Shown: in pieces, positions 7,605 through 16,578 of the stretch
Layout: every line of letters starts with the position of its first letter
Numbering within the stretch: the first letter of the stretch is position 1
Assembly: GCA_019241085.1 (NCBI GenBank)
Contig: JAFAXH010000025.1
Span: forward strand, 1 to 36,156
DNA: 36,156 bases
From: Verrucomicrobiota bacterium
GTDB taxonomy: Bacteria > Verrucomicrobiota > Verrucomicrobiia > Chthoniobacterales > SZAS-18
Direction: 5' to 3'
Made by a program: the position numbers and the translations under genes
The notes under the pieces: generated by a model
Databases searched by the model: none
Told to the model about the DNA's origin: nothing
What the model saw: only the letters and a program-made list of their open reading frames with translations

Positions 7605-8618
7605 ATGCAAATTTTCATCACCCGCGGCGGCCAGCAGCACGGTCCCTACGACGAAGCCACTATCCGCGGCGGCTTGCAGAGCGGCTCGTTCTCACCCGTG
7701 GACATGGCGTGGTATCAAGGCGCGCCCGGCTGGGTGCCGCTGAACACGATCCCCGGCCTGGTCGATCCCGCCGCGTTGGCGGGCGCCGGTGGCGGACCGC
7801 CGCCGATGCAACAGCCGCCGCCGCAGCAGGCGCTGGCGCAACCGCCGCCAAACATCGAGCACCGCATCATCGGCTCGACCCTGCCCGTGCTGGAAATGCA
7901 GCTCAAACCCAACGAGAGCATCATCGCCGTCTCGGGCGAACTCTCCTGGATGAGCGCGTCGATCGCGATGCAGACCACGACGCAATTTGGCGGCGGTGGC
8001 GGCTTCTTCGGCGCCTTCAAGCGCATGGCCGGCGGCGGCTCGTTGTTCATGACGGAATACACCGCCCAAGGCGCGCCGGGCATGCTGGCCTTTGCCACGC
8101 GCGTGCCCGGCCAAATCCTGCCCGTGGAAGTCGCGCCGGGGCAGGTGTTCATGATCCATCGTCACGGCTTCTTGTGCTCCACGCGCGGCGTCGAGCTGGG
8201 CGTCGGCTTTCAACAATCACTCGGCGCGGGCATCTTCGGCGGCGACGGTTTTTTACTGCAAAAACTCAGCGGCCATTGCCACGCCTGGATCGAGCTGGAC
8301 GGCGAAGTGGTCACTTACAATTTGCAAGCTGGCGAGACGCTGCGGGTGCATCCGGGGCACGTCGGCATGTTCGAGGCAAGCGTGCGGTTTGAAATCACGC
8401 GCATCCAGGGCATTAAGAACATGCTCTTCGGCGGCGACGGCATTTTCCTCGCCGCGCTCACCGGTCCGGGCCGGATATGGCTGCAATCCCTGCCGCTGTC
8501 CAACCTCGCACACTCCTTGCAGCCCTATCTCCGCGGCGGTGCCGGCGAGGCAGGAGCAGCCGGCGGCGCCGGCGCCGTGATCGGCGGCGTCCTGCGCGGC
8601 CTGGCGCGGAGCGATTAA
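7605..8618 (+). CDS. GYF_2 domain plus AIM24 (TIGR00266-like) family protein
   Basis: A 337-residue protein. Residues 1-50 (FITRGGQQHGPYDEATIRGG, then AWYQGAPGWVPL) form a GYF_2-type domain. A Pro/Gln-rich linker lies at about 65-90. The remainder is an AIM24/TIGR00266 beta-helical fold with glycine-rich motifs, including QTTTQFGGGGGFFGAFKRMAG, TEYTAQG and GDGIFLAALTGPGRIWLQS. The family is widespread in bacteria and its biochemical role is unsettled; the mitochondrial namesake supports inner-membrane organisation. The C-terminal Gly/Ala stretch (GAGEAGAAGGAGAVIGGVLR) may contact a membrane. It lies 65 bases after the ABC exporter on the same strand, so the two may share a transcript. Confidence 0.88.
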   Translation: MQIFITRGGQQHGPYDEATIRGGLQSGSFSPVDMAWYQGAPGWVPLNTIPGLVDPAALAGAGGGPPPMQQPPPQQALAQPPPNIEHRIIGSTLPVLEMQLKPNESIIAVSGELSWMSASIAMQTTTQFGGGGGFFGAFKRMAGGGSLFMTEYTAQGAPGMLAFATRVPGQILPVEVAPGQVFMIHRHGFLCSTRGVELGVGFQQSLGAGIFGGDGFLLQKLSGHCHAWIELDGEVVTYNLQAGETLRVHPGHVGMFEASVRFEITRIQGIKNMLFGGDGIFLAALTGPGRIWLQSLPLSNLAHSLQPYLRGGAGEAGAAGGAGAVIGGVLRGLARSD

Positions 8619-8655
8619 TCGACAAACGGCGGAGAAAATTGCCGCCTCGCTTGGG

Positions 8656-8731
8656 TGGCCACCCTAACGGGATTCGAACCCGTGTTCGCGGCTTGAAAGG
8701 CCGCTGTCCTAGGCCACTGGACGATAGGGTG
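8656..8731 (-). tRNA. tRNA-Glu (anticodon UUC)
   Basis: The minus strand folds into a complete cloverleaf. The acceptor stem CACCCTA/TAGGGTG has 7 pairs, the anticodon stem is GCGGC/GCCGC around loop CTTTCAA (anticodon at 8695-8697), and the T arm contains GGTTCGAATCC. The discriminator is G and the 3' CCA is genomically encoded (8656-8658). The first pair is C1-G72 rather than the G1-C72 seen in E. coli tRNA-Glu. It sits alone between the AIM24 gene and lpxK, transcribed opposite to both. Confidence 0.96.
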
Positions 8732-8917
8732 TGCTGCTTGGTTTTTGCGCGACCACTGCGACGGGACGCGCGAACGCCGCCCAATATGCGGGGCGTTGCT
8801 TTCTCGGCAAGGGGAAAAACGCGCGGTGCTGGCTTGCCGCCCGCCGGCTCCCGGGGCAGGCTGCGCGTTTCCTGTCAGTTTGCCCGCAGGTCTCCGCTGT
8901 TTATTTCTTTTCCACCG

Positions 8918-10147
8918 ATGCGCCGCTGGCTCGAGAATCTGGAACTCTTCGCCATCGACGTCATCCTGGAACGTCGCTATGGCAAGCGCGCGGCGCTCCT
9001 GCGCTGGCTGCTCTGGACGTTGAGCTGGCTCTTCCGCGGCATCGTGCAGGCGCGCCTGTGGCTTTATCGCAAACGCGCGTTGCGCGACTCGCCGCTCGGC
9101 TGCCTGGTCATCAGCGTGGGCAATCTCACCGTCGGCGGCACGGGCAAGACGCCGGTGGTCGAGACGCTCGCGCGCACCTTGCACGCGCGCGGCCGGCGGG
9201 TGGCGATCCTGTCGCGCGGTTACAAAAGCCGCAAGCCGCCGATTGTCCGCCGCTTGCGCGCGCGCTGGGCCGGCCAGCGGGTCGAGGCCGGCGCGCCGCG
9301 GGTCGTGTCGGATGGGAAAAGAGTGTTGCTCGGCTCGCGCGAGGCGGGCGACGAGCCGTTCATGCTGGCGAGCAATCTGCCCGGAGTTGTCGTGCTCGTG
9401 GACAAGGATCGGGTCAAGGCCGGCCGCTGGGCGGTCGAGCATTTCGGCGCTGACACGTTGATCCTCGACGACGGCCTGCAATATCTGCGGCTGCAGCATC
9501 GGCTCGACTTGGTGCTGGTGGATCGGCAGGCGCCTTTCGGCAACGAATATTTGCTCCCGCGCGGCACCTTGCGCGAGCCGCCGCGCAACCTGCGCCGGGC
9601 CAGCCACATTTTCATCACCAAATCGAAGCCGGAACCCGCCAGCAACGACGCGCTCATCGCGCGCATTCGCGGCGTCAACCGCACCGCCGAGATCATCGAA
9701 TGCACGCACCGGCCGCAGATTTTGCGCGAAGTGTTCACCCGCGAGACGCTGCCGCTCGAAGCGTTGCAGGGACGCTACATCGGCGCACTCAGCGCCATCG
9801 CGACGCCGGAATCGTTCGAGGAGGGCTTGCGCGGGCTGGGCGCGCACGTCGAGCTGTCGCGGCGCTTCCTCGATCACCATCGTTTCCGGGAAAGCGAGCT
9901 GCGCGCGTTTTCCGCCCGCTGCCACCGGCGCGACGTGGCGATGATCGTGACGACGGAAAAGGACGCGGTGCGTTTCCCGCGCCGTTTTCTGCCGCCGCTG
10001 GAAGTGCCCATTTATTTCCTGCGGGTGGAAATCGAAATCCTGCGCGGCCAGGAGAATTGGGAGGAATGCGTCACGCGCGTGTGCGAGGTCGAGCGGCTGT
10101 GGAACGGCCGCGCTGTTGCCAGCCAGCAGGTGGTTGTTGACGCTTAG
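8918..10147 (+). CDS. lpxK: Tetraacyldisaccharide 4'-kinase
   Basis: LpxK phosphorylates the 4' position of the lipid A disaccharide precursor at the inner face of the inner membrane. The protein has 409 residues. A hydrophobic/amphipathic N-terminus (27-50) is followed by the P-loop in [17 protein letters not shown] (GGTGKT at 73-78), [23 protein letters not shown] (the family's DDG motif), LLPRG.LREP and TEKDAVRFP. It is somewhat longer than the roughly 330 residues of the E. coli enzyme because of N-terminal and internal extensions. ATG 8918 is chosen because the open frame upstream runs through the tRNA gene. Its presence indicates an LPS-bearing outer membrane. Confidence 0.95.
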   Translation: MRRWLENLELFAIDVILERRYGKRAALLRWLLWTLSWLFRGIVQARLWLYRKRALRDSPLGCLVISVGNLTVGGTGKTPVVETLARTLHARGRRVAILSRGYKSRKPPIVRRLRARWAGQRVEAGAPRVVSDGKRVLLGSREAGDEPFMLASNLPGVVVLVDKDRVKAGRWAVEHFGADTLILDDGLQYLRLQHRLDLVLVDRQAPFGNEYLLPRGTLREPPRNLRRASHIFITKSKPEPASNDALIARIRGVNRTAEIIECTHRPQILREVFTRETLPLEALQGRYIGALSAIATPESFEEGLRGLGAHVELSRRFLDHHRFRESELRAFSARCHRRDVAMIVTTEKDAVRFPRRFLPPLEVPIYFLRVEIEILRGQENWEECVTRVCEVERLWNGRAVASQQVVVDA

Positions 10148-10233
10148 TGGAACGGGACAACGCAGGATTTGCCTGCAACGAAATCCACTCGCGGCTTGCC
10201 TGCTGGCATGTGCTCTGCTTAAGATGGAGTTCC

Positions 10234-10971
10234 GTGATCCAAGCAAATTGCAGGGCACGGTTTACGGCGGCGGATTTTGACTTCATTGTCCGCACGCTCT
10301 CCACGACTCCACGCGACGAGGTCTCGCTGGTGCGGCTCCTGACCGAGCCGGATACCCGCGACCAAGTGCTCGATCACGAGCGACTCGTCGCCGCCATCCT
10401 GTCGCACAATGGTCATCTGGCCATTTCGCCGCAGTGTTATTTTTACATTTTGGCCAGATACGTCCTGCGTCAGGACGGGCTCGATGACCGCCAGCTCTGC
10501 GATTACGTCGGCTCGTTGCTCGATCAATTTTCGCGCACCGCGCAGTTGCTCGCGCCCGGCGAATCCGCAGCTGGCGCGCCGGCGACGGCGTTGCCCGCGC
10601 GCGGCGGCGTCACGTATCTGAGCGATCTGTTGCTCGCACTGCAAACTGCCAGCGCACAACAGGCGTTTTTGCTGCGCACGCACGTCGGCAATTCCGCGCT
10701 TTTTTTCACCGGCATTTTCCGGGAAGCCATCGACCGCCGCAGCCAGCGCCGCGGCGCGCCGGACTGCGCGTTTTACGAAGAAATCGGCCGGACGAATTTC
10801 CACGCCGCCGCCCGGCACGAGGTCGCCCGGCGTTGCGGCTTGAGCGAGGTGCTCGACCTGCTCGCCGCGCAGTTCCGCGCCATCCGGCTGGCCTTGAACA
10901 AACTCGCCGACCGGCTGCTGAATCTTGACGATGACCCCGCAGTCGGCGCGGGACTTGCACTGATCGTTTGA
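10234..10971 (+). CDS. Conserved-looking hypothetical protein, first of an unrecognised pair
   Basis: I do not recognise this family. From the proposed GTG start it has 245 residues, mostly helical and soluble, with no signal peptide and no membrane segment. Regular stretches include ADFDFIVRTL, LVRLLTEPDTRDQVLDHERL, ISPQCYFYILARYVLRQDGL and FREAIDRRSQRRGAPDCAFY. The frame opens at a GTG at 10147 overlapping the lpxK stop (TAGTG), but the first 29 codons look non-coding, so GTG 10234 is preferred and the start remains uncertain. The next gene follows 24 bases later, suggesting the two work together. Confidence 0.6.
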   Translation: MIQANCRARFTAADFDFIVRTLSTTPRDEVSLVRLLTEPDTRDQVLDHERLVAAILSHNGHLAISPQCYFYILARYVLRQDGLDDRQLCDYVGSLLDQFSRTAQLLAPGESAAGAPATALPARGGVTYLSDLLLALQTASAQQAFLLRTHVGNSALFFTGIFREAIDRRSQRRGAPDCAFYEEIGRTNFHAAARHEVARRCGLSEVLDLLAAQFRAIRLALNKLADRLLNLDDDPAVGAGLALIV

Positions 10972-10995
10972 GAAAAAAATCAACGCACGTCTTCC

Positions 10996-11709
10996 ATGAC
11001 CTCCGAACGCCCCACACTCTTCAGCGAAATCCAGCGGCTCTTTGAGCGCACCTACGCCTCGGTGGGTATCAATCTCGAAGAGTGTCTTATCGACAAGGCG
11101 CGCTGCGGCCAGCTCTCGCGTCTGGCCGGCGCGCAGGCGCGCGAACTCAGCGAGCTGGCGCGCACGTTTCTGCGCACCGCCGACGGCCGGTTGCACGTGG
11201 GCATCTACTATTCGCGCTGGCTCATCGAGCAGCTCGAACGGCACGATCCGCGCACCGGCTTGTCGGACCGCAACATCCGCTCGCTCATCACCTTCGTCGA
11301 AGAAATCAACCACGCGCTGCACGCCGCGCTCGCCTTTCAAAACGGCCAGCGCGAACTGGCGAGCGAAGACTTCGCGCGCGATCTCGAACTCCAGGCCGGC
11401 GTCGATACGTATCTCGTGCTGCTGCTCTTCGTCGCCTTCTTTCGCAAGGCGCAACGCGTCAGCGCCGCCGACCGCCGCTGGCTGAAATTTCACCTCTTCG
11501 CCCGCCACGATCCCAACGCCTATCGCGATCCGAACTTGCGCGGCCGTTATCTGGAAACCACGCAGCTCGCCGCTGCCTACACGCGCCATCTCGACACGCT
11601 CAATGGCTTGCGCCGACTGGAGGAAATCCGCTCGTTCCGCGCCTTGCCTTACGCGAGCAAAAAGGCCCACATCCTCGCCCTGCTCGGGCCGGGTGGGAAG
11701 GTGGGCTAA
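10996..11709 (+). CDS. Hypothetical helical protein, second of the pair
   Basis: A 237-residue protein of no family I can name. It is predicted mainly helical, with a hydrophobic segment DTYLVLLLFVAFF near the middle that is more likely a buried helix than a membrane anchor. Conserved-looking elements are FERTYASVGINLEECLIDKA, YYSRWLIEQLERHD, FVEEINHALHAAL (an EExxH-like arrangement that could bind a metal, unproven) and LRRLEEIRSFRALPYASKKA. It starts at ATG 10996, 24 bases after the previous gene, and ends 63 bases before the WalJ-like gene. All are on the plus strand downstream of lpxK. Confidence 0.7.
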   Translation: MTSERPTLFSEIQRLFERTYASVGINLEECLIDKARCGQLSRLAGAQARELSELARTFLRTADGRLHVGIYYSRWLIEQLERHDPRTGLSDRNIRSLITFVEEINHALHAALAFQNGQRELASEDFARDLELQAGVDTYLVLLLFVAFFRKAQRVSAADRRWLKFHLFARHDPNAYRDPNLRGRYLETTQLAAAYTRHLDTLNGLRRLEEIRSFRALPYASKKAHILALLGPGGKVG

Positions 11710-11772
11710 CCGTCGAGTTTGCGCCCTTTCTGTTTGCGCCGGCGGCGGGCGATGCGCTTAATTGAAAGCGCG

Positions 11773-12681
11773 ATGTTTACCCTCACCGTCCTCGGCAGCG
11801 GCAGCGCGGGGAATTGCGCGCTCGTGCGCTCGGCGCGCTGCCGGCTGCTCATCGACGGCGGCTTGAGCGCGCGGCAGACGGCCTTGCGGCTGGCGCAACT
11901 CGGGTTGAGTCCCGATGAACTCGACGGCGTCTTGCTCACGCACGAGCACGGCGATCACGCGGGCGGGCTGGAGGTGCTCTGCCGCAAGCACGACGTGCCG
12001 ATTTTTTGCACCAGCACGACGGCGGAAACGCTGCGCTACCACTCGGGCGCGGACGGCGGTTTGGGCAAGCACGGGAACTGGCGGCTCTTTGCCGGCGGAC
12101 GCGATTTCACCGTGGGCGACATCGCGGTGCAAACCTTCGCGGTGCCGCACGACGCAGTCGATCCGGTCGGCTTCGTGCTGCACTGCGGCGAGGCGGCGCT
12201 TGGCTATCTCACCGACCTCGGCCACGCGACGAAACTGGTGATCGAGCGGGTGAAAACGGTGGGCACGCTGCTCATCGAGTGCAATCACGACACCGCACTG
12301 CTCAACGCCGACACGAAGCGTCCGTGGTCGGTGAAACAACGCATCACCAGCCGCCACGGCCATCTTTCCAACGAAGCCGCCGCGAGCGTCGTGGCGCAAT
12401 TGCTCTGCGCCGGCGGCGGACGCTTGCGGCGCGCGGTGCTCGGGCACTTGAGCCGCGATTGCAACACGCCCGCGCGCGCCATCGCGGCCGTGCGCGCGGG
12501 TGCGGCGGGCGCGACGCTGGAGATTGTTTGCGCGGAGCAAAAGGAAGTGAGCGCGGAATTTGTCGTCGAAGCCGTCGCCGTCGCCGCGCCGCCGTTGCCG
12601 GAGGAGCCGGCGGATGAAATGATTTCAGCGCGAGTTGAGGAAACGCCGCCGGCTTATCAGTTCGATCTTTTCGCGGCGTGA
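11773..12681 (+). CDS. Metallo-beta-lactamase-fold hydrolase, WalJ/YycJ-like
   Basis: A 302-residue MBL-fold protein. MFTLTVLGSGSAGNCALV is the typical WalJ/YycJ beginning. The metal motif is THEHGDHAGG (H57, H59, D61, H62), followed by later ligands in FAVPHDAVDP, YLTDLGHAT, IECNHD and RHGHLSN. Family members are DNA-processing or cell-wall-linked exonucleases in Firmicutes; the role here is inferred only from the fold. The last 55 residues are an acidic extension ending in YQFDLFAA, a QxxDLF-like motif of the kind that binds the DNA sliding clamp, which would suit a DNA-associated enzyme. The stop lies immediately before an inverted-repeat element. Confidence 0.88.
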   Translation: MFTLTVLGSGSAGNCALVRSARCRLLIDGGLSARQTALRLAQLGLSPDELDGVLLTHEHGDHAGGLEVLCRKHDVPIFCTSTTAETLRYHSGADGGLGKHGNWRLFAGGRDFTVGDIAVQTFAVPHDAVDPVGFVLHCGEAALGYLTDLGHATKLVIERVKTVGTLLIECNHDTALLNADTKRPWSVKQRITSRHGHLSNEAAASVVAQLLCAGGGRLRRAVLGHLSRDCNTPARAIAAVRAGAAGATLEIVCAEQKEVSAEFVVEAVAVAAPPLPEEPADEMISARVEETPPAYQFDLFAA

Positions 12682-12682
12682 A

Positions 12683-12796
12683 GGCAGCCGGATTTTTTAG
12701 ACAGAATTAACAAAATTTACAGAATTGCCGGAGGCTGATTTTTTCAAAAAACAATTCTGTTTAATTCTGTGAATTCTGTCCAAAACTCAGGCTGCC
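12683..12796. repeat. AT-rich inverted-repeat element overlapping the thioesterase start
   Basis: Two imperfect 45-base inverted arms (12683-12727 and 12752-12796), both ending GGCAGCC on the outside, contain repeated units like ACAGAATT. It is far more AT-rich than its surroundings. The right arm covers the proposed GTG start of the next gene. Probably a mobile or self-propagating intergenic palindrome of the kind common in Verrucomicrobiota and Planctomycetes. Confidence 0.75.
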
Positions 12797-13272
12797 TGCC
12801 CGCCGACACGCCGACAATTCAGACGGAAGTGCAGGTCATGTTTTTTGACACCGACTGCGCGGCGGTTGTCCACAACATTGCGTATCTGCGTTTCATCGAA
12901 GTCGCCCGCACGCTGCTCGCCGAACAACTCGGCATGGACCTGCGCACGATGGCGGCGACGCAGCAATATCCGGTCGTCGTGCGCACCGAGATTGATTATA
13001 AAAAACCGGCGACGCTCGGCGACAAGCTGCGCATCGACGGCACGCTGGAACGCGTCGAGCGCCTGCGCTTTTGGTGCGCGTTCGACGTGGTGCGGCCGGC
13101 GGACGGCACGCTTATCTGTCGCGCCCGGCAAATGCTCGCGGTCGTGCAACTGCCCAGCGGCCGGCCGATCCGCTTGCCCGACGAGTGGACGACGCGATAC
13201 GCGCATTTGCGCCACGGCGGGCCGTCGTCCGAAGCCGCCGCCAGCCGGATGCACGGCGGGAAAATTGGGTAG
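12769..13272 (+). CDS. 4HBT hot-dog acyl-CoA thioesterase (YbgC/FadM-like)
   Basis: A 167-residue protein with a single hot-dog fold. VQVMFFDTDCAAVVHNIAYLRF contains the family's catalytic Asp region (D..AVVH..YL). RTEIDYKKPATLGDKL and AFDVVRPADGTLICRARQML are typical later strands. It probably hydrolyses acyl-CoA or acyl-ACP thioesters. The start is uncertain: GTG 12769 is the first possible codon, but it lies within the right arm of an inverted repeat, and the first 18 residues (NSVQNSGCLPADTPT...) do not resemble family members. The repeat may have landed next to, or replaced, the native 5' end. The next feature downstream is another inverted-repeat element. Confidence 0.8.
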   Translation: MNSVQNSGCLPADTPTIQTEVQVMFFDTDCAAVVHNIAYLRFIEVARTLLAEQLGMDLRTMAATQQYPVVVRTEIDYKKPATLGDKLRIDGTLERVERLRFWCAFDVVRPADGTLICRARQMLAVVQLPSGRPIRLPDEWTTRYAHLRHGGPSSEAAASRMHGGKIG

Positions 13273-13288
13273 CGTGCTTCGTCGTTTT

Positions 13289-13420
13289 TTGTCATCCCGA
13301 GCGATAGTCGAGGGACCTCTTGCTGCTTGTCTGGCTAGGTAGACACGCGCAATGCTCTCAGTGCGCGCCGCGAGCCAAGGCAGGCAATGAGAGGTCCCTC
13401 GACTTCGCTCGGGATGACAA
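13289..13420. repeat. Inverted-repeat element, TGTCATCC-type family, copy 1
   Basis: The left arm at 13290-13320 (TGTCATCCCGAGCGATAGTC...) and right arm at 13390-13419 are inverted copies that differ by one extra base. The centre holds GTCTGGCTAGGT..ACAC and GCGCGCCGCGAGCCA. The same arms and centre recur at 22687-22812. It fills most of the gap between the thioesterase and pepF, and its right arm is readable in the pepF frame. Confidence 0.85.
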
Positions 13421-13536
13421 AGAAAAATGGTCCCTCGCCGCACGCTCAGGATGACAATTTGAAAATTTGCATTCTCCGCGCGGGCATCCTTGTTTGCGGG
13501 GTGCAAATTTTTTTCAAAGATGAATCCGTCGCCGCG

Positions 13537-15345
13537 ATGCCCGCAGCCACCGTGCCGACGCGCGCTGAGGTCGCGGCGGCGGACACCTGGGACTTGACGG
13601 CGCTTTACGCGGATGCGGCGGCGTGGCAGGCGGAGTTTGAGCAGGTGCGCGCGGATTATCCGAAAATCACGGACTACAAAGGCCGGCTCGGTCGGTCGGG
13701 GAACGAGTTGCTCGCGGCGCTGGAGTTTGACCAAAAGTTGAGCGTGCGCGTCGAGACGCTTTATCAATACGCCTCGCTCCAAATGTCCGAGGATGGCGCG
13801 AACGCCGATTATCTCGCGCGCCAGGGGCAGTTGCAAAATCTGCTCACGCTCATCGACGAAGCGGGCGCGTTTTTCACCCCGGAAATCCAGGCGATTGACG
13901 ACGCGACGTTCGCGCAATTTCTCGCCGATCCGGCGCTGGACGCCTGGCGCGTGAAGCTGGAAAAAATCCGCCGTTACAAGCCGCACATTTTGTCCGAAGC
14001 GGAGGAGCGTCTGCTCGCGCTCGGCGCGGCGCCGTTGCACGGGCATCAGGAAACGTTTTCGCAACTGACGAACGTGGACATGAAGTTCGGCGTGCTAACC
14101 GACGAGCAAGGGCGCGAGGTCGCGCTGACGCAGAGTTCGTTTTCGTCGTTTTTAAACAAGCGCGAACGCGCGTTGCGGCGCGCGGCGTTTCATCAATTTT
14201 ATCAGGAATTCAGCGACCATAAATTCACGCTGGCCTCGGCGCTGGCGAGTTCGGTGAAGGCCGACGTGTTCCGCGCCCGCGCGCGGCGCTATCCGTCGGC
14301 GCGCGAGGCGGCGCTGTTCAGCGACCGGATGCCGGTGAGCGTGTATGACAATCTCATCGCGTCGGTGCGCGCGCACTTCGAGCCGCTCTATCGCTATTAC
14401 GATTTGCGCCGGCGCGTGCTCGGGCTGGACGAGATTCATCATTACGACACCTACGTGCCGATGGTCGGGGAAATCGAAACGCGCACGTCGTTTGACGAAG
14501 CCATCGAGCAGGTCGTCGCCTCGCTCGCGCCGCTCGGCGAGGAATACACGCGCACGCTCGCAGAGGGCTTGCGGCGCGGGCGCTGGTGCGATCGTTACGA
14601 GACGAAGGGCAAGCGCTCCGGCGCGTTTTCCTACGGCACGTTTCGCAGCCCGCCTTATATCATGATGAACTACAAGCCCGACGTGTTCAGCGACGTTTAC
14701 ACGCTGGCGCACGAGGCCGGGCATTCGATGCACACGTGGTATTCGGCGCGCGCGCAGCGGCATCAGGATTACGATTATCCGATCTTTCTCGCGGAGGTGG
14801 CTTCGACGTTCAACGAAGAATTGCTCACGCATTATTTGTTGGAAAAAACGAGCGACCGGCGGATGCGCGCGTATCTCATCAACCGCCAGCTCGACGACCT
14901 GCGCGGCACGCTTTATCGGCAGACGATGTTTGCGGAATTTGAGCTGCGCATTCACGCGCTGGAGGAAGCGGGCGAGGCGCTGACGCTCGACAGTTTTCAG
15001 CGCGTGTATCGCGAGCTGCTCGCGGCGTATTTCGGGCCGCGTTTCACGCTCGATGCCGAGCTGGATTTGGAATGCCTGCGCATCCCGCATTTTTACAATG
15101 CGTTCTACGTTTACAAATACGCCACCGGCATCTCGGCCGCGGTCAGCCTCGCGGAAAAAGTCCTGCGCGGCGGCGCGGACGACGTGGCGGCGTATCTCGG
15201 ATTTTTGCGATCCGGCGGCTCGCGTTATCCGCTCGAAACGCTGCAAGCCGCGGGCGTGGACATGAACAGCCCCGCGCCCGTCGAGGCGACGCTGACGTTG
15301 TTTGCGCGGCGGGTGGAAGAATTGACGCAGTTGCTCGCGCCTTAA
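13537..15345 (+). CDS. pepF: Oligoendopeptidase F, M3 family zinc metallopeptidase
   Basis: A 602-residue cytoplasmic peptidase that cleaves short peptides. The zinc motif is H392-E-A-G-H396 in LAHEAGHSMHTWYSA, and the downstream Glu ligand lies in FLAEVASTFNEELL. The N-terminal helical domain (DTWDLTALYADAAAWQAEFE) and the C-terminal end (FYNAFYVYKYATGISAAVSL, GGSRYPLETLQAAGVDM) match PepF throughout, at the usual length. ATG 13537 is preferred; the frame continues upstream for 50 codons, but that is the translated right arm of the repeat plus spacer. The stop overlaps the convergent EamA gene by 4 bases. Confidence 0.95.
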   Translation: MPAATVPTRAEVAAADTWDLTALYADAAAWQAEFEQVRADYPKITDYKGRLGRSGNELLAALEFDQKLSVRVETLYQYASLQMSEDGANADYLARQGQLQNLLTLIDEAGAFFTPEIQAIDDATFAQFLADPALDAWRVKLEKIRRYKPHILSEAEERLLALGAAPLHGHQETFSQLTNVDMKFGVLTDEQGREVALTQSSFSSFLNKRERALRRAAFHQFYQEFSDHKFTLASALASSVKADVFRARARRYPSAREAALFSDRMPVSVYDNLIASVRAHFEPLYRYYDLRRRVLGLDEIHHYDTYVPMVGEIETRTSFDEAIEQVVASLAPLGEEYTRTLAEGLRRGRWCDRYETKGKRSGAFSYGTFRSPPYIMMNYKPDVFSDVYTLAHEAGHSMHTWYSARAQRHQDYDYPIFLAEVASTFNEELLTHYLLEKTSDRRMRAYLINRQLDDLRGTLYRQTMFAEFELRIHALEEAGEALTLDSFQRVYRELLAAYFGPRFTLDAELDLECLRIPHFYNAFYVYKYATGISAAVSLAEKVLRGGADDVAAYLGFLRSGGSRYPLETLQAAGVDMNSPAPVEATLTLFARRVEELTQLLAP

Positions 15346-16397
15346 CCCTCGCCCGTCTGTGCGCGGCGCGGACGGAGCTGGGCCAGCACGTTGGCCAAAG
15401 TAATCAGCCCGCCGCCGAGCAGAAGCCGGCTGGTGAGCTGTTCGTTGGCATACGCAATGCCCGACCACGCGGCGAGCCACGCCGGCAGGCCGAGCGACAG
15501 CAGCGCGGCCCAGACCGGCTCGGCGCAATAAATGAGGCCGGCCTCGGTGGCGGGCAGTTCTTTCTGCCAATGATTCATCACGGTGAACGTGCAGACCGTG
15601 CAGAGCAGCGTGAGCGTTAACAGAAAAGCGAGCACGGTCGGAGCGCCGTCGCCGAGCGCGGTGGCGATTTCGCCGGAGTGGCGCGCGGTGGCGAGGAGCA
15701 CGGGCAGATTCAGCACCGCGACGAAAACGAACATGACGACCGTGACCGGCGCGGTGCGATTCGATTGGAAACGCGGGCGTTCCAGCCACAAAATCTGCGC
15801 GGCAAACAAGCACGCGGCGAGCACGTTTTCGGCTTCGCCGCGGCCGAGGCGCAGATGGATCGGATCGACGCCGGAAAGAATCGTCATGCCGACGGCTGCC
15901 AGCACGATACCGCTGAGGATTCGCCACGACGGCGCGCGTCGGTGTTGCACCGCCATAACCAGCGGGATGATGACGACGAAACTCGCCGTGAGAAATGCCG
16001 CGGTCGAGGCGGCGGTGTAATTCAAACCGTCGATCTGGAGCAGCATTCCCGCGCCGCCGAAAAAGCCGAGGCCGCAGCCCTGCCAGATTTCCGCGCGACT
16101 CATCCGGCGCAACGCGTTTCGTGAAAAAAGCGCGAGCAATCCGGCGGCGAGACCGAAGCGGAAAACGAGCGTCGCCGCCGTCAGAAACCAAGTGCTCGCG
16201 CCCGCCGCCAGCGCCGCCGACTGCGCGAGGGCGAGCGCCTTGGTGAGTGGAAAACTCACGCCCCAGAGCGCCGTCGCGCCCAGGAGCAGCAGCGCGGCGC
16301 GGCGGTGGCGGGCGCCGGACGGCACCATCCTTGCTCCTGCCGGTGGTGAAACGATGACGCGGGAATTGGTCGGAGCAGGCGAGGTGGCCGGGGACAT
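15342..16397 (-). CDS. EamA/DMT-superfamily transporter (RhaT/YdcZ-like permease)
   Basis: A 351-residue inner-membrane protein with about ten hydrophobic segments in two EamA halves. The first begins AALLLLGATALWGVSFPLTK and includes NYTAASTAAFLTASFVVIIP. The second includes LFAAQILWLE and ATEAGLIYCAEPVWAALLSL. Such proteins export or exchange small metabolites; the substrate is unknown. An ATG at 16328 is an alternative start that would remove a 23-residue polar leader. The gene converges on pepF with overlapping stop codons. The desaturase gene runs the other way upstream. Confidence 0.9.
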   Translation of the reverse strand: MSPATSPAPTNSRVIVSPPAGARMVPSGARHRRAALLLLGATALWGVSFPLTKALALAQSAALAAGASTWFLTAATLVFRFGLAAGLLALFSRNALRRMSRAEIWQGCGLGFFGGAGMLLQIDGLNYTAASTAAFLTASFVVIIPLVMAVQHRRAPSWRILSGIVLAAVGMTILSGVDPIHLRLGRGEAENVLAACLFAAQILWLERPRFQSNRTAPVTVVMFVFVAVLNLPVLLATARHSGEIATALGDGAPTVLAFLLTLTLLCTVCTFTVMNHWQKELPATEAGLIYCAEPVWAALLSLGLPAWLAAWSGIAYANEQLTSRLLLGGGLITLANVLAQLRPRRAQTGEG

Positions 16398-16578
16398 CGG
16401 GTGCGCAAACGCGGACGGCGAACGTAGCGGTTGGGCATCGCCTCGGCAAACCACGGTTGGCCAAGCCTGCCGCGCCACCGATTTCCGTTGCCATGCCCAG
16501 CCGGATGCAGTCTATTGCCGCCGGTTTTTGCCCATCCATCTCCACGCCCCGCTCCAGACCAGACTCTTCATTTCCAAC

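Noticed and set aside
8477-8917. Extension of the lpxK reading frame upstream
   Set aside because: It runs through the end of the AIM24 gene and the whole tRNA-Glu gene. LpxK homology begins at ATG 8918.
10147-10233. GTG start overlapping the lpxK stop for the next gene
   Set aside because: The overlap looks attractive, but the 29 residues it adds (Cys/Trp/His-rich, irregular) do not resemble the rest of the protein. GTG 10234 is preferred, with doubt noted.
13387-13536. N-terminal 50-residue extension of PepF
   Set aside because: Its first part translates the right arm of an inverted-repeat element (GPSTSLGMT-like readout) and the rest has no PepF similarity. ATG 13537 fits the family.
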